Below, one piece after another: positions 14,730-22,787 of a stretch of 34,412 bases of DNA. Position numbers and translations under genes: made by a program. How positions within the stretch are numbered: position 1 is the first letter of the stretch; the number at the start of each line of letters is the position of its first letter. Under the pieces are notes generated by a model. That model worked only from the letters and a program-made list of their open reading frames with translations. It ran no database searches and was not told where the DNA came from. The stretch is taken from the NCBI GenBank assembly GCA_017431035.1, contig JAFRLW010000016.1, positions 1 to 34,412 on the forward strand, given 5' to 3'. Source of the stretch: Clostridia bacterium (GTDB lineage Bacteria; Bacillota; Clostridia; Oscillospirales; Acutalibacteraceae).

Positions 14730-15701
14730 ATGAAACTTACTCCTATTGAGCGCAGCGATAAAGTGGAGTGCTTTTGCATTATTAAAAATCTTGATAAAAA
14801 GACCACCGTCAAGGGCGATACATATCTCGATATGACCATAGGTGATAAAGAGGGAGATATGAACGCAAAAGTTTGGGGCTATACACCTGAGGAATACGGT
14901 GTTTACACCGCAGGCGATATAGTAAAAATCAGAGGGAACGTTGTTGATTTTAAGGGGGCTAAACAACTACGTGTCGATAGAATAAGACACACCCTTGAAA
15001 GCGATAATATAGAGGCGTCTGACCTTGTTCGTTCGGCGGCGTTTGAGCCTTCTGATATGTATAACGAACTGATAAGAATTGCCGAGGGGTTTAGTGATAA
15101 CGATATTAAAAATATCGTCAAAGCAATATATACCGATTATAAAGAAAAACTCCTCTTTTGGCCTGCCGCTTATAAACTTCACCACGCTATCAGAGGCGGA
15201 CTTTTAATGCATACGCTCTCAATAGTCAGACTATGCGAGTCGGTATGCGCTATTTATCCGTTTTTAGATAGGGAACTTCTCATAGGCGGCGCTATGCTTC
15301 ACGATATTGCAAAAATAAAAGAATATGATGTAAACAGTGCGGGCACGGCGGAAAAATATTCTATTGCCGGAAACCTGCTCGGTCACATCAGTATGGGCGC
15401 CGAAATTGTCGGAGAATATGCCAAAAAGACCGGCGCTGACGAGAGGTGCGAAATACTCCTTAAACATATGATTTTATCCCACCACGGTCAACCCGAGTTC
15501 GGTGCGGCGGTAAGACCCATGATTATGGAGGCGGAGATTTTGTCCGAACTCGACCTTATGGATGCAAGACTTTATGAGATGAAAGAGGCGCTCTCTAGCG
15601 CCGAAAAAGGAGAGTTCACCTCGCCGGTTTGGGCGCTTGAAAATGTGAAACTCTTTAATCACGGAAGAAAAGACTCGGATATTGATCCGAAACTTATATA
15701 A
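14730..15701 (+). CDS. yhaM: YhaM-family 3'-5' exoribonuclease (OB fold plus HD domain)
   Basis: 323 aa. N-terminal OB-fold (about 1-95; KTTVKGDTYLDMTIGDKEGDMNAKVWG) joined to an HD-type phosphohydrolase domain. Metal-binding residues are visible: the histidine in GGLLMHTLSIV, HD in GAMLHDIAKIKEY, and HH in ILSHHGQPEFG. YhaM in Bacillus is a metal-dependent 3'-5' exonuclease acting on short RNA and single-stranded DNA. It begins 4 nt after rnhA with an AAAGGGG SD. Confidence 0.93.
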   Translation: MKLTPIERSDKVECFCIIKNLDKKTTVKGDTYLDMTIGDKEGDMNAKVWGYTPEEYGVYTAGDIVKIRGNVVDFKGAKQLRVDRIRHTLESDNIEASDLVRSAAFEPSDMYNELIRIAEGFSDNDIKNIVKAIYTDYKEKLLFWPAAYKLHHAIRGGLLMHTLSIVRLCESVCAIYPFLDRELLIGGAMLHDIAKIKEYDVNSAGTAEKYSIAGNLLGHISMGAEIVGEYAKKTGADERCEILLKHMILSHHGQPEFGAAVRPMIMEAEILSELDLMDARLYEMKEALSSAEKGEFTSPVWALENVKLFNHGRKDSDIDPKLI

Positions 15702-15724
15702 ATTAAAAAGAGAGGTAAAATAAT

Positions 15725-15916
15725 ATGATTACAAAAGATATGATTATAGGCGACGTACTTGATAAATACCCGAACCTTGCAGATAGTTTTTTTGCTATCG
15801 GTATGCATTGTCTCGGTTGTCCGGCGTCACGTGGAGAAACAATTGCCGAGGCCTGCTCGGTACACGGCGTAGACGTTGACGAGTTTTTAGATAAACTTAA
15901 TAAGACAGTAGGCTGA
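15725..15916 (+). CDS. DUF1858 small redox-disulfide domain protein
   Basis: 63 aa, a single DUF1858 domain. The N-terminus is MITKDMIIGDVLDKYP and the centre holds MHCLGCPAS, a CxxC motif that could form a redox disulfide or bind metal. Relatives occur as small proteins next to hybrid-cluster or thiol-related proteins in anaerobes; no precise role is known. The stop overlaps the ATG of trmK by one base, implying coupled translation. SD AGAGAGG. Confidence 0.88.
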   Translation: MITKDMIIGDVLDKYPNLADSFFAIGMHCLGCPASRGETIAEACSVHGVDVDEFLDKLNKTVG

Positions 15917-16587
15917 TGTTTCGTTTAAGCAAGAGGCTCAGCCTTGCCGCCTCTTATGTTAAAACGGGCAGCAGCGTTTGTGACGTCGGAACCGACCACG
16001 GCTATCTGCCCGTATTTTTGTATAAAAGCGGCATTTGTAAAAGCGTTTGTGCTACCGAGATAAATGAAAAACCGCTTAATAATGCAAAATCTACCTTTGA
16101 AAAATACAATGCGGATATAGATATTTATCTTTGCGACGGAATAGAAGCCGTACCAAAAGACAAAATACAAACGGTTATTATAACCGGTATGGGCGGCGAC
16201 GTCATATCGGGTATAATAGACAGAGCGCCGGTACTTTTCAAAGAGGGTATAAACCTTATTTTGCAACCTATGACTGCGGCAAGGGAATTAAGAAAGTACC
16301 TCTCTTCTAAAGGTTTCAAAGTTTGCAGAGAAGAGGCGGTAGTAGATACAAATCGGGTTTATTCGGTTATGGACGTTTCCTATACGGGCGTTTCATATAC
16401 CCTTTCTCCTTATGAATACCGCATAGGTATTTTGAAGCCCGACAGCGAGGCAAATATAGTTTACATAAAACGTCAAAAAAGACTGATAGAAGAACTGCTG
16501 AAAAAACTTGAAAACGTACCGGATAAACGTGATTTATATGAGTTTGAGAAAAAGGCGTTAGAGCAAATAAACAATTATTTAGGATGA
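15916..16587 (+). CDS. trmK: tRNA (adenine(22)-N1)-methyltransferase TrmK
   Basis: 223 aa. Class I SAM-dependent methyltransferase of the TrmK/YqfN family, which methylates N1 of A22 in tRNA. Seen: RLSLAASYV at the N-terminus, the SAM motif CDVGTDHGYLP, the acidic ATEINEKPL strand, ITGMGGDVIS, and LILQPMTAARELRKYL, all TrmK signatures, followed by a C-terminal coiled helix. In many Firmicutes trmK is paired with the Nif3-like gene yqfO; here that partner is absent and a rqcH gene follows instead. Confidence 0.95.
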   Translation: MFRLSKRLSLAASYVKTGSSVCDVGTDHGYLPVFLYKSGICKSVCATEINEKPLNNAKSTFEKYNADIDIYLCDGIEAVPKDKIQTVIITGMGGDVISGIIDRAPVLFKEGINLILQPMTAARELRKYLSSKGFKVCREEAVVDTNRVYSVMDVSYTGVSYTLSPYEYRIGILKPDSEANIVYIKRQKRLIEELLKKLENVPDKRDLYEFEKKALEQINNYLG

Positions 16588-16591
16588 TTTT

Positions 16592-18307
16592 ATGCCCTTT
16601 GACGGATATTTTTTACACTCGGTTGTAAAAGAGATAAACACCGCAAGTAATGCACATATATATAAAATCTACCAACCCTCAAGAGAGGAGTTGGTTTTAA
16701 GTTTGCGCAAAAGCGGATTTAGTGAAAAGTTGTTTATTTCCGTAAAGGGCGGTATGGCGAGAATACATTTCACCAATGAAAAACCCGAAAACCCCGACAC
16801 GCCGCCTATGTTTTGTATGCTGCTTAGAAAACATCTTTCAAACGGCAAACTGATAGCGGCAAAAACTTTTGGATTTGAGCGTGTCGTAAGCCTTGAGTTT
16901 CTTTGTTCTAACGAGATGGGCGACAAGGTAAAGTTATTCCTCGTTTGTGAACTTATGGGCAATACGGCAAACGTTATTCTCCTTGACAGTGAGTTTAGGA
17001 TAATAGACGCCGTGAAACGTACCGGTATAGAGAATACCGACAGGATAATTGCGCCGGGCGCCGTCTATAAACTGCCTAAAAGAGAAGAAAAATTAAACAT
17101 TGTAAACGACGATATTTCTTGTGTTTTAGACCGTATAAAAGACAAAAGCGGAAACCTGACAAAATTGCTTTTAAGTAGTCTGGACGGTATGTCGCCTTTA
17201 ATTGCAAGAGAGGTTTTGCATAAAGCAAAAATTGATGAAACCGACACTATCAACAAGGATAATATAAAAAGTATAAAAGCATCGCTTTTATCGCTAAGGG
17301 ACGAGGTGAAAAACGGAACGCCCTATATTATTGCCGATAAAAACGGGGATTATAAAGATTTTTCATTTTGCAATATTTCGCAGTACGGCGATTTTTACAT
17401 AGTGAAAAAAGCGGAGAGTTTTTCCTCTTTGCTTGATGAGTTTTATTCCGCCAGACAAAAGGCGGCGATAAAAAAAAGAGCCGGCGGAGACCTTGAAAAA
17501 CTGCTTAAAAACCTGATAGCAAGAACAAATAAAAGGCTTCTTTTAAGAAAAAAGGAACAAAGCCTTGCCGCTGGTCGCCAAAATCTGCTTTTATACGGCG
17601 AACTGTTAAAAGCGAATATCCACCTTATAAAACCGGGCGCAAAATCGGTAAGCGTTATAAACTACTATTCGGAAAACGCCGAAGAGATAAAAATACCGCT
17701 TGATGAGAGCCTTAGTCCGCAAAGCAACGCCCTTAAATACTTTAAGGAATATAAAAAGAGCAAAAGCGCCGAAGCGGCGCTAAAAGAACTTATCGAAGCG
17801 GATGAGCGTGAAAAAGCCTATCTTGACTCGGTCATTTTTTCGGTGCAAAGGGCGGAAAACATCAAAGAAATGGCGGAAATTAGGGAGGAACTTATTGAGG
17901 GCGGTTATATAAAGGCGCAAAAGAGGGCAAAAAAACCTCAAAAGATAAAAATGAATATCGAAACCCATATTTCAAAAGAGGGGTATAAAATACTTGTCGG
18001 AAAAAACAACCTTCAAAATGATTATATAACTACAACTCTTGCAGGTAAAAATGATACTTGGTTTCACGTAAAAAACATACCCGGCTCTCACGTTGTTATT
18101 TTTAACGGCGGAAAAGATATAAGCGAGGAAACCTTGACCTTTGCCGCCACCCTTGCGGCAAAAAACTCAAAAGCCGCATCATCTTCCAACGTGCCGGTAG
18201 ATTATACGGTTATAAAAAACGTTAAAAAACCGCAAAAACAAAAGGCCGGTATGGTAATATACACCACCAACAAAACAATATACGTAACACCCGGAGAAGA
18301 ATTATGA
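16592..18307 (+). CDS. rqcH: RqcH/NFACT-family ribosome quality control protein
   Basis: 571 aa, usual length. RqcH binds stalled 50S subunits with peptidyl-tRNA and adds C-terminal alanine tails. Seen: NFACT-N (MPFDGYFLHSVVKEIN, then PPMFCMLLRKHLSNG), a helical/coiled-coil middle (about 270-430), and C-terminal NFACT-R (GKNNLQNDYITTT, then NDTWFHVKNIPGSHVVI). Odd: the functional Asp-Arg pair (D97-R98 in B. subtilis) reads Glu-Arg here (E96-R97, FGFERV), and the EIMGRHSN motif reads ELMGNTAN (120-127). The last four bases overlap the next gene (ATGA). Confidence 0.93.
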   Translation: MPFDGYFLHSVVKEINTASNAHIYKIYQPSREELVLSLRKSGFSEKLFISVKGGMARIHFTNEKPENPDTPPMFCMLLRKHLSNGKLIAAKTFGFERVVSLEFLCSNEMGDKVKLFLVCELMGNTANVILLDSEFRIIDAVKRTGIENTDRIIAPGAVYKLPKREEKLNIVNDDISCVLDRIKDKSGNLTKLLLSSLDGMSPLIAREVLHKAKIDETDTINKDNIKSIKASLLSLRDEVKNGTPYIIADKNGDYKDFSFCNISQYGDFYIVKKAESFSSLLDEFYSARQKAAIKKRAGGDLEKLLKNLIARTNKRLLLRKKEQSLAAGRQNLLLYGELLKANIHLIKPGAKSVSVINYYSENAEEIKIPLDESLSPQSNALKYFKEYKKSKSAEAALKELIEADEREKAYLDSVIFSVQRAENIKEMAEIREELIEGGYIKAQKRAKKPQKIKMNIETHISKEGYKILVGKNNLQNDYITTTLAGKNDTWFHVKNIPGSHVVIFNGGKDISEETLTFAATLAAKNSKAASSSNVPVDYTVIKNVKKPQKQKAGMVIYTTNKTIYVTPGEEL

Positions 18308-19095
18308 AAATAGGAATGTCATCATCTTGTCTTTATCCCGTTTACACCGAAGAGTCACTAAAAAAACTCGGTGAAAACGGTGTTAAAACCGCTGAAATCT
18401 TTTTTAACTCGTACGGAGAACTTGAAAGTGATTTTGTAAAGCAACTAAAGGCTATAAAAGAGCGCTATGATATGAATATCATATCGGTGCACCCCACCTT
18501 TTCTCTTGCCGAGTCTTTTGTCTATTTTTCTTCTTATAAAAGAAGATATGACGAGGGTATGGAACTTTATAAACGCTACGCCGAAATAGTTTGCGAACTC
18601 GGCGGAAAATATATCATAATGCACGGCGGAAAACCGAATAAGGTATTAACCGATACCGAGTATTTCGACCGCTTTGGCGAAATGAACAGGATAATAAAGA
18701 GTATGGGCGCCGTCATTTTGCAGGAAAACGTTGTGAAGTTTCGTGCAGGCAATCTCGACGTGCTTAAAAATATGTCGGAATATTTAGGGGATGACGCCAC
18801 TTTCTGCCTTGATATAAAACAAGCCATAAGAGGCGAGTATTCACCCTTTGACGTTTTGAAAGTCTTAAAAGGCAAGGTAAAACATTTGCACGTCAGCGAT
18901 AATCTTATGCCCGAAAAGGACTGTGTTCTGCCACTAAGCGGTAATTTCGATTTTGAAAAGTTTTTTAATACCGCAAAAGATGAGGGCTTTATAGGAGACG
19001 CTATTGTAGAGGTTTACTCAGACTGTTATAAGAAAGAGGACGAACTTTTTTCAGCCTATAAAAAGTTTAGAGAAAAATTTCAAAATAACTCTTGA
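18304..19095 (+). CDS. Sugar phosphate isomerase/epimerase-like TIM-barrel protein
   Basis: 263 aa of the xylose isomerase-like/AP endonuclease family 2 fold. Seen: the metal-ligand positions of the family, with E in LQENVVK, D in CLDIKQA, H in HLHVSDN and E in IVEVYSD, plus SVHPTF and IMHGG on earlier strands. Members act as sugar epimerases or isomerases; the substrate here is unknown. It overlaps rqcH by 4 nt, and its stop codon lies inside the -35 box of the 5S rRNA promoter, so the end of this operon abuts the rRNA unit directly. Confidence 0.85.
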   Translation: MKIGMSSSCLYPVYTEESLKKLGENGVKTAEIFFNSYGELESDFVKQLKAIKERYDMNIISVHPTFSLAESFVYFSSYKRRYDEGMELYKRYAEIVCELGGKYIIMHGGKPNKVLTDTEYFDRFGEMNRIIKSMGAVILQENVVKFRAGNLDVLKNMSEYLGDDATFCLDIKQAIRGEYSPFDVLKVLKGKVKHLHVSDNLMPEKDCVLPLSGNFDFEKFFNTAKDEGFIGDAIVEVYSDCYKKEDELFSAYKKFREKFQNNS

Positions 19096-19120
19096 CATTA
19101 GCATTTTGCTGTGCTATAAT
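19092..19120 (+). promoter_or_regulatory. 5S rRNA promoter (perfect consensus)
   Basis: -35 TTGACA (19092-19097), 17-nt spacer, -10 TATAAT (19115-19120); the -35 contains the stop codon of the upstream gene. Confidence 0.9.
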
Positions 19121-19154
19121 CTCACTTGCCGTCGAAAAAAGACGGCGATAATCA

Positions 19155-19270
19155 GTCGGTGCTGATTGCGGCGAGGGTCCACCCGTTCCCATACCGAACA
19201 CGGAAGTTAAGCTCGCTTGCGCTTACGATACTTGGCGGGCAGCTGCCTGGGAAAATAAGTAGGTGCCGAC
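19155..19270 (+). rRNA. rrf: 5S ribosomal RNA, stand-alone
   Basis: About 116 nt. The ends pair as helix I (GTCGGTG with GTGCCGAC). Internally the universal 5S segment CCCGTTCCCATACCGAACACGG (positions about 19182-19203) is intact, followed by AAGTTAAGC and the TTGGCGGG loop-E region. No 16S or 23S sequence flanks it: it has its own consensus promoter, a leader hairpin GCCGTC/GACGGC (19128-19146) and a terminator. The exact mature ends may differ by a few bases. Confidence 0.95.
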
Positions 19271-19279
19271 ACTTTATAA

Positions 19280-19313
19280 GAAACCCGGTTTTTTTAAGAC
19301 CGGGCTTTTTTTA
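19280..19313 (+). terminator. Terminator of the 5S rRNA unit
   Basis: AAACCCGGT / loop / ACCGGGC followed by T7. Confidence 0.9.
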
Positions 19314-19315
19314 TA

Positions 19316-19344
19316 TTTACAAATTACGATATTATTGTTATAAT
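19316..19344 (+). promoter_or_regulatory. Promoter of the DnaD-domain gene
   Basis: -35 TTTACA (19316-19321), 17-nt spacer, perfect -10 TATAAT (19339-19344), directly after the 5S terminator. Confidence 0.6.
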
Positions 19345-19383
19345 GTTATTCCAAAAACCAAAAAGTATAAGGAGGGAAAAGGT

Positions 19384-20295
19384 TTGAAATATCATATAAA
19401 TACCGAGTCGCTCGGCAGTACCTTTATGTTGCCGACGCCGGTTATTGACAAATGGATTAAACTTGCCTCCAATACACAGCTAAAGGTTATTTTATATGTT
19501 TTCCGCAACATAGCAAACGGACTTGATGCGGAGAATACGGCAAAGGCGTTAGGTCTTGGCATAGATGAGGTTTCAGACGCCCTCTCTTTTTGGGAGGAAA
19601 GAGGACTGCTTTGTTCCGAAAAAGAAGTAATTAAAGAAAAAGAAACCAAAAATATTGTTCAAAAGACCGAAATGCCAACAAGGGAGGACGTTATCGCCAG
19701 AGGACTTGAAGATGATAACGTCAAACTGATTATGCGTGAAGCCCAGATATTTTTCGGCAGGGGACTAAAGCAAAACGAGAGCAGTTGGTTGCTTTATCTT
19801 TATGATGATTGCGGTATGGACCCGGCGGTCATACTCTGTCTTTTATCCCACTCTGCCGCAGAGGGAAAATGTAACCTTAATAATATAAAAAAGACCTCTA
19901 ACCGCTGGCTCAAAGAGGGTGTAGAGACCGTTGCCGACGCCGAGAGAATAATAAATCTCTCAGCAAGGGAAGAACTCGCCTGGCGGACCGTTCAAAGCAT
20001 TTTCGGTATGGAAAAAAGGAATCCGAGCGAAAAGGAAAAGGCGCTGGCTTTTCTTTGGCTTACAGAGTGGGAAATACCCACCGATATCCTAAAAGCCGCC
20101 TATGATACCTGCGTTGATACAACCTCTAAGTTTTCTTTTCCCTATGTTGCAAAAATTGTAGAAAAATGGCATAAAAAAGGCTATAAAACGGTAGAAGACG
20201 TAAAAGAGAATCCAGTAAAGAAAAAAGCGGAAAAGAATCGTAGCTTTGCCGGTTATGATTTAGACGATGTTTATGAAATATTAAACAGAGATTAG
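19384..20295 (+). CDS. DnaD-domain replication protein
   Basis: 303 aa. The N-terminal winged-helix-like part starts KYHINTESLGSTFMLP, and two DnaD (DnaB_2) domains follow: one around residues 95-185 (LIMREAQIFFGRGLKQNESSW and on) and one around 195-270 (SAREELAWRTVQSIFG, then LAFLWLTEWEIPTDILKAAYD). DnaD acts in primosome assembly with DnaB and DnaI to load the replicative helicase. The start is a TTG at 19384-19386 behind AAGGAGGG; longer in-frame readings upstream run through the 5S gene and are not real. The helicase loader follows after 16 nt. Confidence 0.88.
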   Translation: MKYHINTESLGSTFMLPTPVIDKWIKLASNTQLKVILYVFRNIANGLDAENTAKALGLGIDEVSDALSFWEERGLLCSEKEVIKEKETKNIVQKTEMPTREDVIARGLEDDNVKLIMREAQIFFGRGLKQNESSWLLYLYDDCGMDPAVILCLLSHSAAEGKCNLNNIKKTSNRWLKEGVETVADAERIINLSAREELAWRTVQSIFGMEKRNPSEKEKALAFLWLTEWEIPTDILKAAYDTCVDTTSKFSFPYVAKIVEKWHKKGYKTVEDVKENPVKKKAEKNRSFAGYDLDDVYEILNRD

Positions 20296-20311
20296 TTTAG
20301 GGAGAAACGGT

Positions 20312-21256
20312 ATGTTGACAAGAAAAGAAGCTATTTCCAAAGCTATTAATCGAAAGAAAGCCGAGCTTGAAAGAAAACTAGCAATTAAAGAAAAAAAAAT
20401 CGACAAACTTAAAGAAGAAAATATAGACTACAAAAAAATATGTGACGAGATAAAAATGTACGGTTCTCGTCTAGCTATCACTGCTCTTTCTGGCAACACA
20501 CTGGAAATAGAAAGACTAAAAGAGCGGCTTAATGCCCTAAATATAGCGAAGGAGGAGATTATTAAATCTTCTGATATAGGGGATATCAAATATGAATGCC
20601 CGGTTTGCAAAGATACATGTTATGTTGATGGAAAAATATGCAATTGCATAAACTATGAAGCAACAAAAATTTGTCTTGACGAATTAGCAAAAGAATCAGA
20701 TTCAGATGTTTCACATTTTTCGAATTTTGATATTTCTTTATACAATGACGATATAGCAAAAAATAAAATCAGGTCTGCATTGTCAGCTGCAAAAAGATTT
20801 GTAGAAGAATTTAATGACTATTCTAAAAACAATTTGTTGTTTATGGGTGAGACGGGGCTTGGAAAAACGCATTTATCTCTTGCAATAGCAAATGAAATAA
20901 TAAAAAAAGAGTATGATGTTTTATATTTTCCGGCATTTATTTTGTTTAGTCAAATAGAAAAAGAAAACTTTGTTGATCACATTGATAAAACCTTTAAAAA
21001 CGCTGTTTCTTGCGATTTATTAATAATTGATGATCTTGGTGGGGAATATACAACAGATTATGTGCGTAGCGTTTTATATAACATAATAAACACAAGGCTG
21101 ATTCGTTCAAAATCTACGCTTATTAATACAAATTTGTATTTTGAAGATTTAGAAAAAAAATATACTGCCAGAGTAACATCGAGAATCATTGGCCAATATG
21201 ATGTAAAACAATTTTTTGGCAAAGATATTCGAATATTAAATAAGCTTGATAAGTAA
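20312..21256 (+). CDS. DnaI/DnaC-type helicase loader ATPase
   Basis: 314 aa. An N-terminal coiled coil (about 10-90) leads to a zinc-binding cluster CPVCKDTCYVDGKICNC, then an AAA+ domain with Walker A GETGLGKT, Walker B LLIIDDLG and an arginine-rich sensor segment (TSRIIGQYD). It matches DnaI/DnaC loaders that place DnaB helicase at the fork. Codon use looks more A+T-rich than in the upstream DnaD gene. The ATG follows AGGGAGA; a terminator closes the pair. Confidence 0.92.
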   Translation: MLTRKEAISKAINRKKAELERKLAIKEKKIDKLKEENIDYKKICDEIKMYGSRLAITALSGNTLEIERLKERLNALNIAKEEIIKSSDIGDIKYECPVCKDTCYVDGKICNCINYEATKICLDELAKESDSDVSHFSNFDISLYNDDIAKNKIRSALSAAKRFVEEFNDYSKNNLLFMGETGLGKTHLSLAIANEIIKKEYDVLYFPAFILFSQIEKENFVDHIDKTFKNAVSCDLLIIDDLGGEYTTDYVRSVLYNIINTRLIRSKSTLINTNLYFEDLEKKYTARVTSRIIGQYDVKQFFGKDIRILNKLDK

Positions 21257-21260
21257 TAAC

Positions 21261-21293
21261 AAAAACCGACGCAATTTTTGTGTCGGTTTTTCT
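21261..21293 (+). terminator. Terminator after the helicase loader gene
   Basis: AAAACCGACGCA / loop / TGTGTCGGTTTT hairpin followed by more T residues. Confidence 0.85.
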
Positions 21294-21310
21294 CTTTTAA
21301 CGCTATAATC

Positions 21311-21339
21311 TTGACAATATGCGTAAATATATATATAAT
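21311..21339 (+). promoter_or_regulatory. Promoter of the amino-sugar glycan operon
   Basis: -35 TTGACA (21311-21316), 17-nt spacer, -10 TATAAT (21334-21339); both hexamers are exact consensus. The next in-strand gene starts at 21382, and no further terminator is seen until after the rnf genes. Confidence 0.85.
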
Positions 21340-21381
21340 AATTTATTATATATCTATAAAAAGGTGTCAGGAGAATAGCGG

Positions 21382-22773
21382 ATGAATAAAAGCCTAAGGG
21401 AGAATGAACATTTTCTTATCAAAAGAAAAAAAAGACTCTCAAATTTTATCCCTTGCGAGCCATTGTCAAAGAACGAAAAATTCTTTTTGGCTTTTTGTTT
21501 TATTGTTTATTTTGGATGGTCAATTGTTTTTTTGAACAAAGGTTACGGACCTGACGAAACCATGCGATATGATGTACCGATGTATATTTATAAGCACCTT
21601 TCTTTGCCCTTTGGTAATGAGGCGGAAATAGTCAATTCTTATTGGGGAATGTCATACGGATATTCTATTATGTTTCCATACCTTTTAAGTGCGGCGTTTA
21701 TGAAAACGGTGTCCTTTTTTACACAAAGCCCAAATGTTTTATGGATAGCCGCAAGATTTACAAGTGTGATATCCGGAATAGGTGTTGTCTTTTATGCAAT
21801 GTGTATTGCTCGCTCGATTACTAACAAGTCTATAAGATGGGTGTTTATTATTCCCTTATCGCTTATGCCGCAAATGATTTTTATATTCAGCTATTGCAAT
21901 TTGGACTCGTTTGGTTTGTTTACGGCAGTATTTTTGCTGTATTTATGGATTTATGGCATGAAAAACAAATGGGATATAAAAAGTTGTTTTTGGCTTGGAA
22001 TAGGTATAGGGTTATGTTTTTTGTCATATCCATTTGCTTATCCTTTTATTTTTGGAAGTTTTCTTGTTTATTGTATATGGCATATATTGCATTTCAAAGA
22101 AACCTCTTTCAAAAAGTTTATAGGACACGGTGCAATTGTATTGCTGCTGGTCTTTGTTGTTTCCGGCTGGTACTTTATACGAAATGCATTTTTGTATAAC
22201 GGAGATATTTTTGCTTTGAACGCTTCAACCCCATATGCCGAAAAACTTGCCGCACCGGAAATGAAACCGTCGGTAAGAAGTATGCAGACAATGCGAGCAA
22301 CGGGCTACTCTATATTTGGAATGCTCAAAAACACACCGTGGATAAAAATGACATTTTATTCGATGTTCTACGGATTAGGATATATGACAATTTTCGCATC
22401 TGAAGCTCTATATGAAATCATATTCGTTATTATATGCATAGGAGCTGCAGGTTGTGTTCTTTCGCTGATAAAGGGTGAAAAAATATCGCAAGATACGGTC
22501 GTTTGTTCGGTTGTTTTGATAATAGTGTCAATTATAACGGTGCTTTTGTCATTGTATTACTCATGGTCGTCGGATTATCAGCCGCAAGGGCGATATATTA
22601 TAACTTGCTTACCGCTCATATATGCTATAGTGGCATACGGGATTTATAATATTACTAAGCTGTTACCTCAGCAAAAAAAAGTTCAGCGTTGTATTTGTAT
22701 AGTTGTTTTTTTAGCAGTTATGTTTGTAGATTTTAAGGCCACATACGATTGTCTTAAAAACTTTGTTTATTAA
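21382..22773 (+). CDS. GT-C-fold glycosyltransferase-like multi-pass membrane protein
   Basis: 463 aa with about ten to eleven hydrophobic segments. The first extracytoplasmic loop carries the acidic pair GYGPDET (D58, E59), the hallmark position of GT-C enzymes that take sugars from polyprenyl-phosphate donors (ArnT, PMT and related). The last third has QPQGRYIITCLPL, a motif also found in PMT-like and DUF2142 proteins. Family assignment is therefore approximate. It is first in an operon with a polyprenyl-phosphate glycosyltransferase and SMR half-transporters, the expected partners of a GT-C enzyme. The acceptor is unknown. SD CAGGAG. Confidence 0.7.
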   Translation: MNKSLRENEHFLIKRKKRLSNFIPCEPLSKNEKFFLAFCFIVYFGWSIVFLNKGYGPDETMRYDVPMYIYKHLSLPFGNEAEIVNSYWGMSYGYSIMFPYLLSAAFMKTVSFFTQSPNVLWIAARFTSVISGIGVVFYAMCIARSITNKSIRWVFIIPLSLMPQMIFIFSYCNLDSFGLFTAVFLLYLWIYGMKNKWDIKSCFWLGIGIGLCFLSYPFAYPFIFGSFLVYCIWHILHFKETSFKKFIGHGAIVLLLVFVVSGWYFIRNAFLYNGDIFALNASTPYAEKLAAPEMKPSVRSMQTMRATGYSIFGMLKNTPWIKMTFYSMFYGLGYMTIFASEALYEIIFVIICIGAAGCVLSLIKGEKISQDTVVCSVVLIIVSIITVLLSLYYSWSSDYQPQGRYIITCLPLIYAIVAYGIYNITKLLPQQKKVQRCICIVVFLAVMFVDFKATYDCLKNFVY

Positions 22774-22787
22774 ATGGGGGTACTAAT

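Noticed and set aside
19126-19383. N-terminal extension of the DnaD gene
   Set aside because: It translates the 5S rRNA gene and its terminator; the TTG at 19384 has a strong SD and the protein homology starts there.
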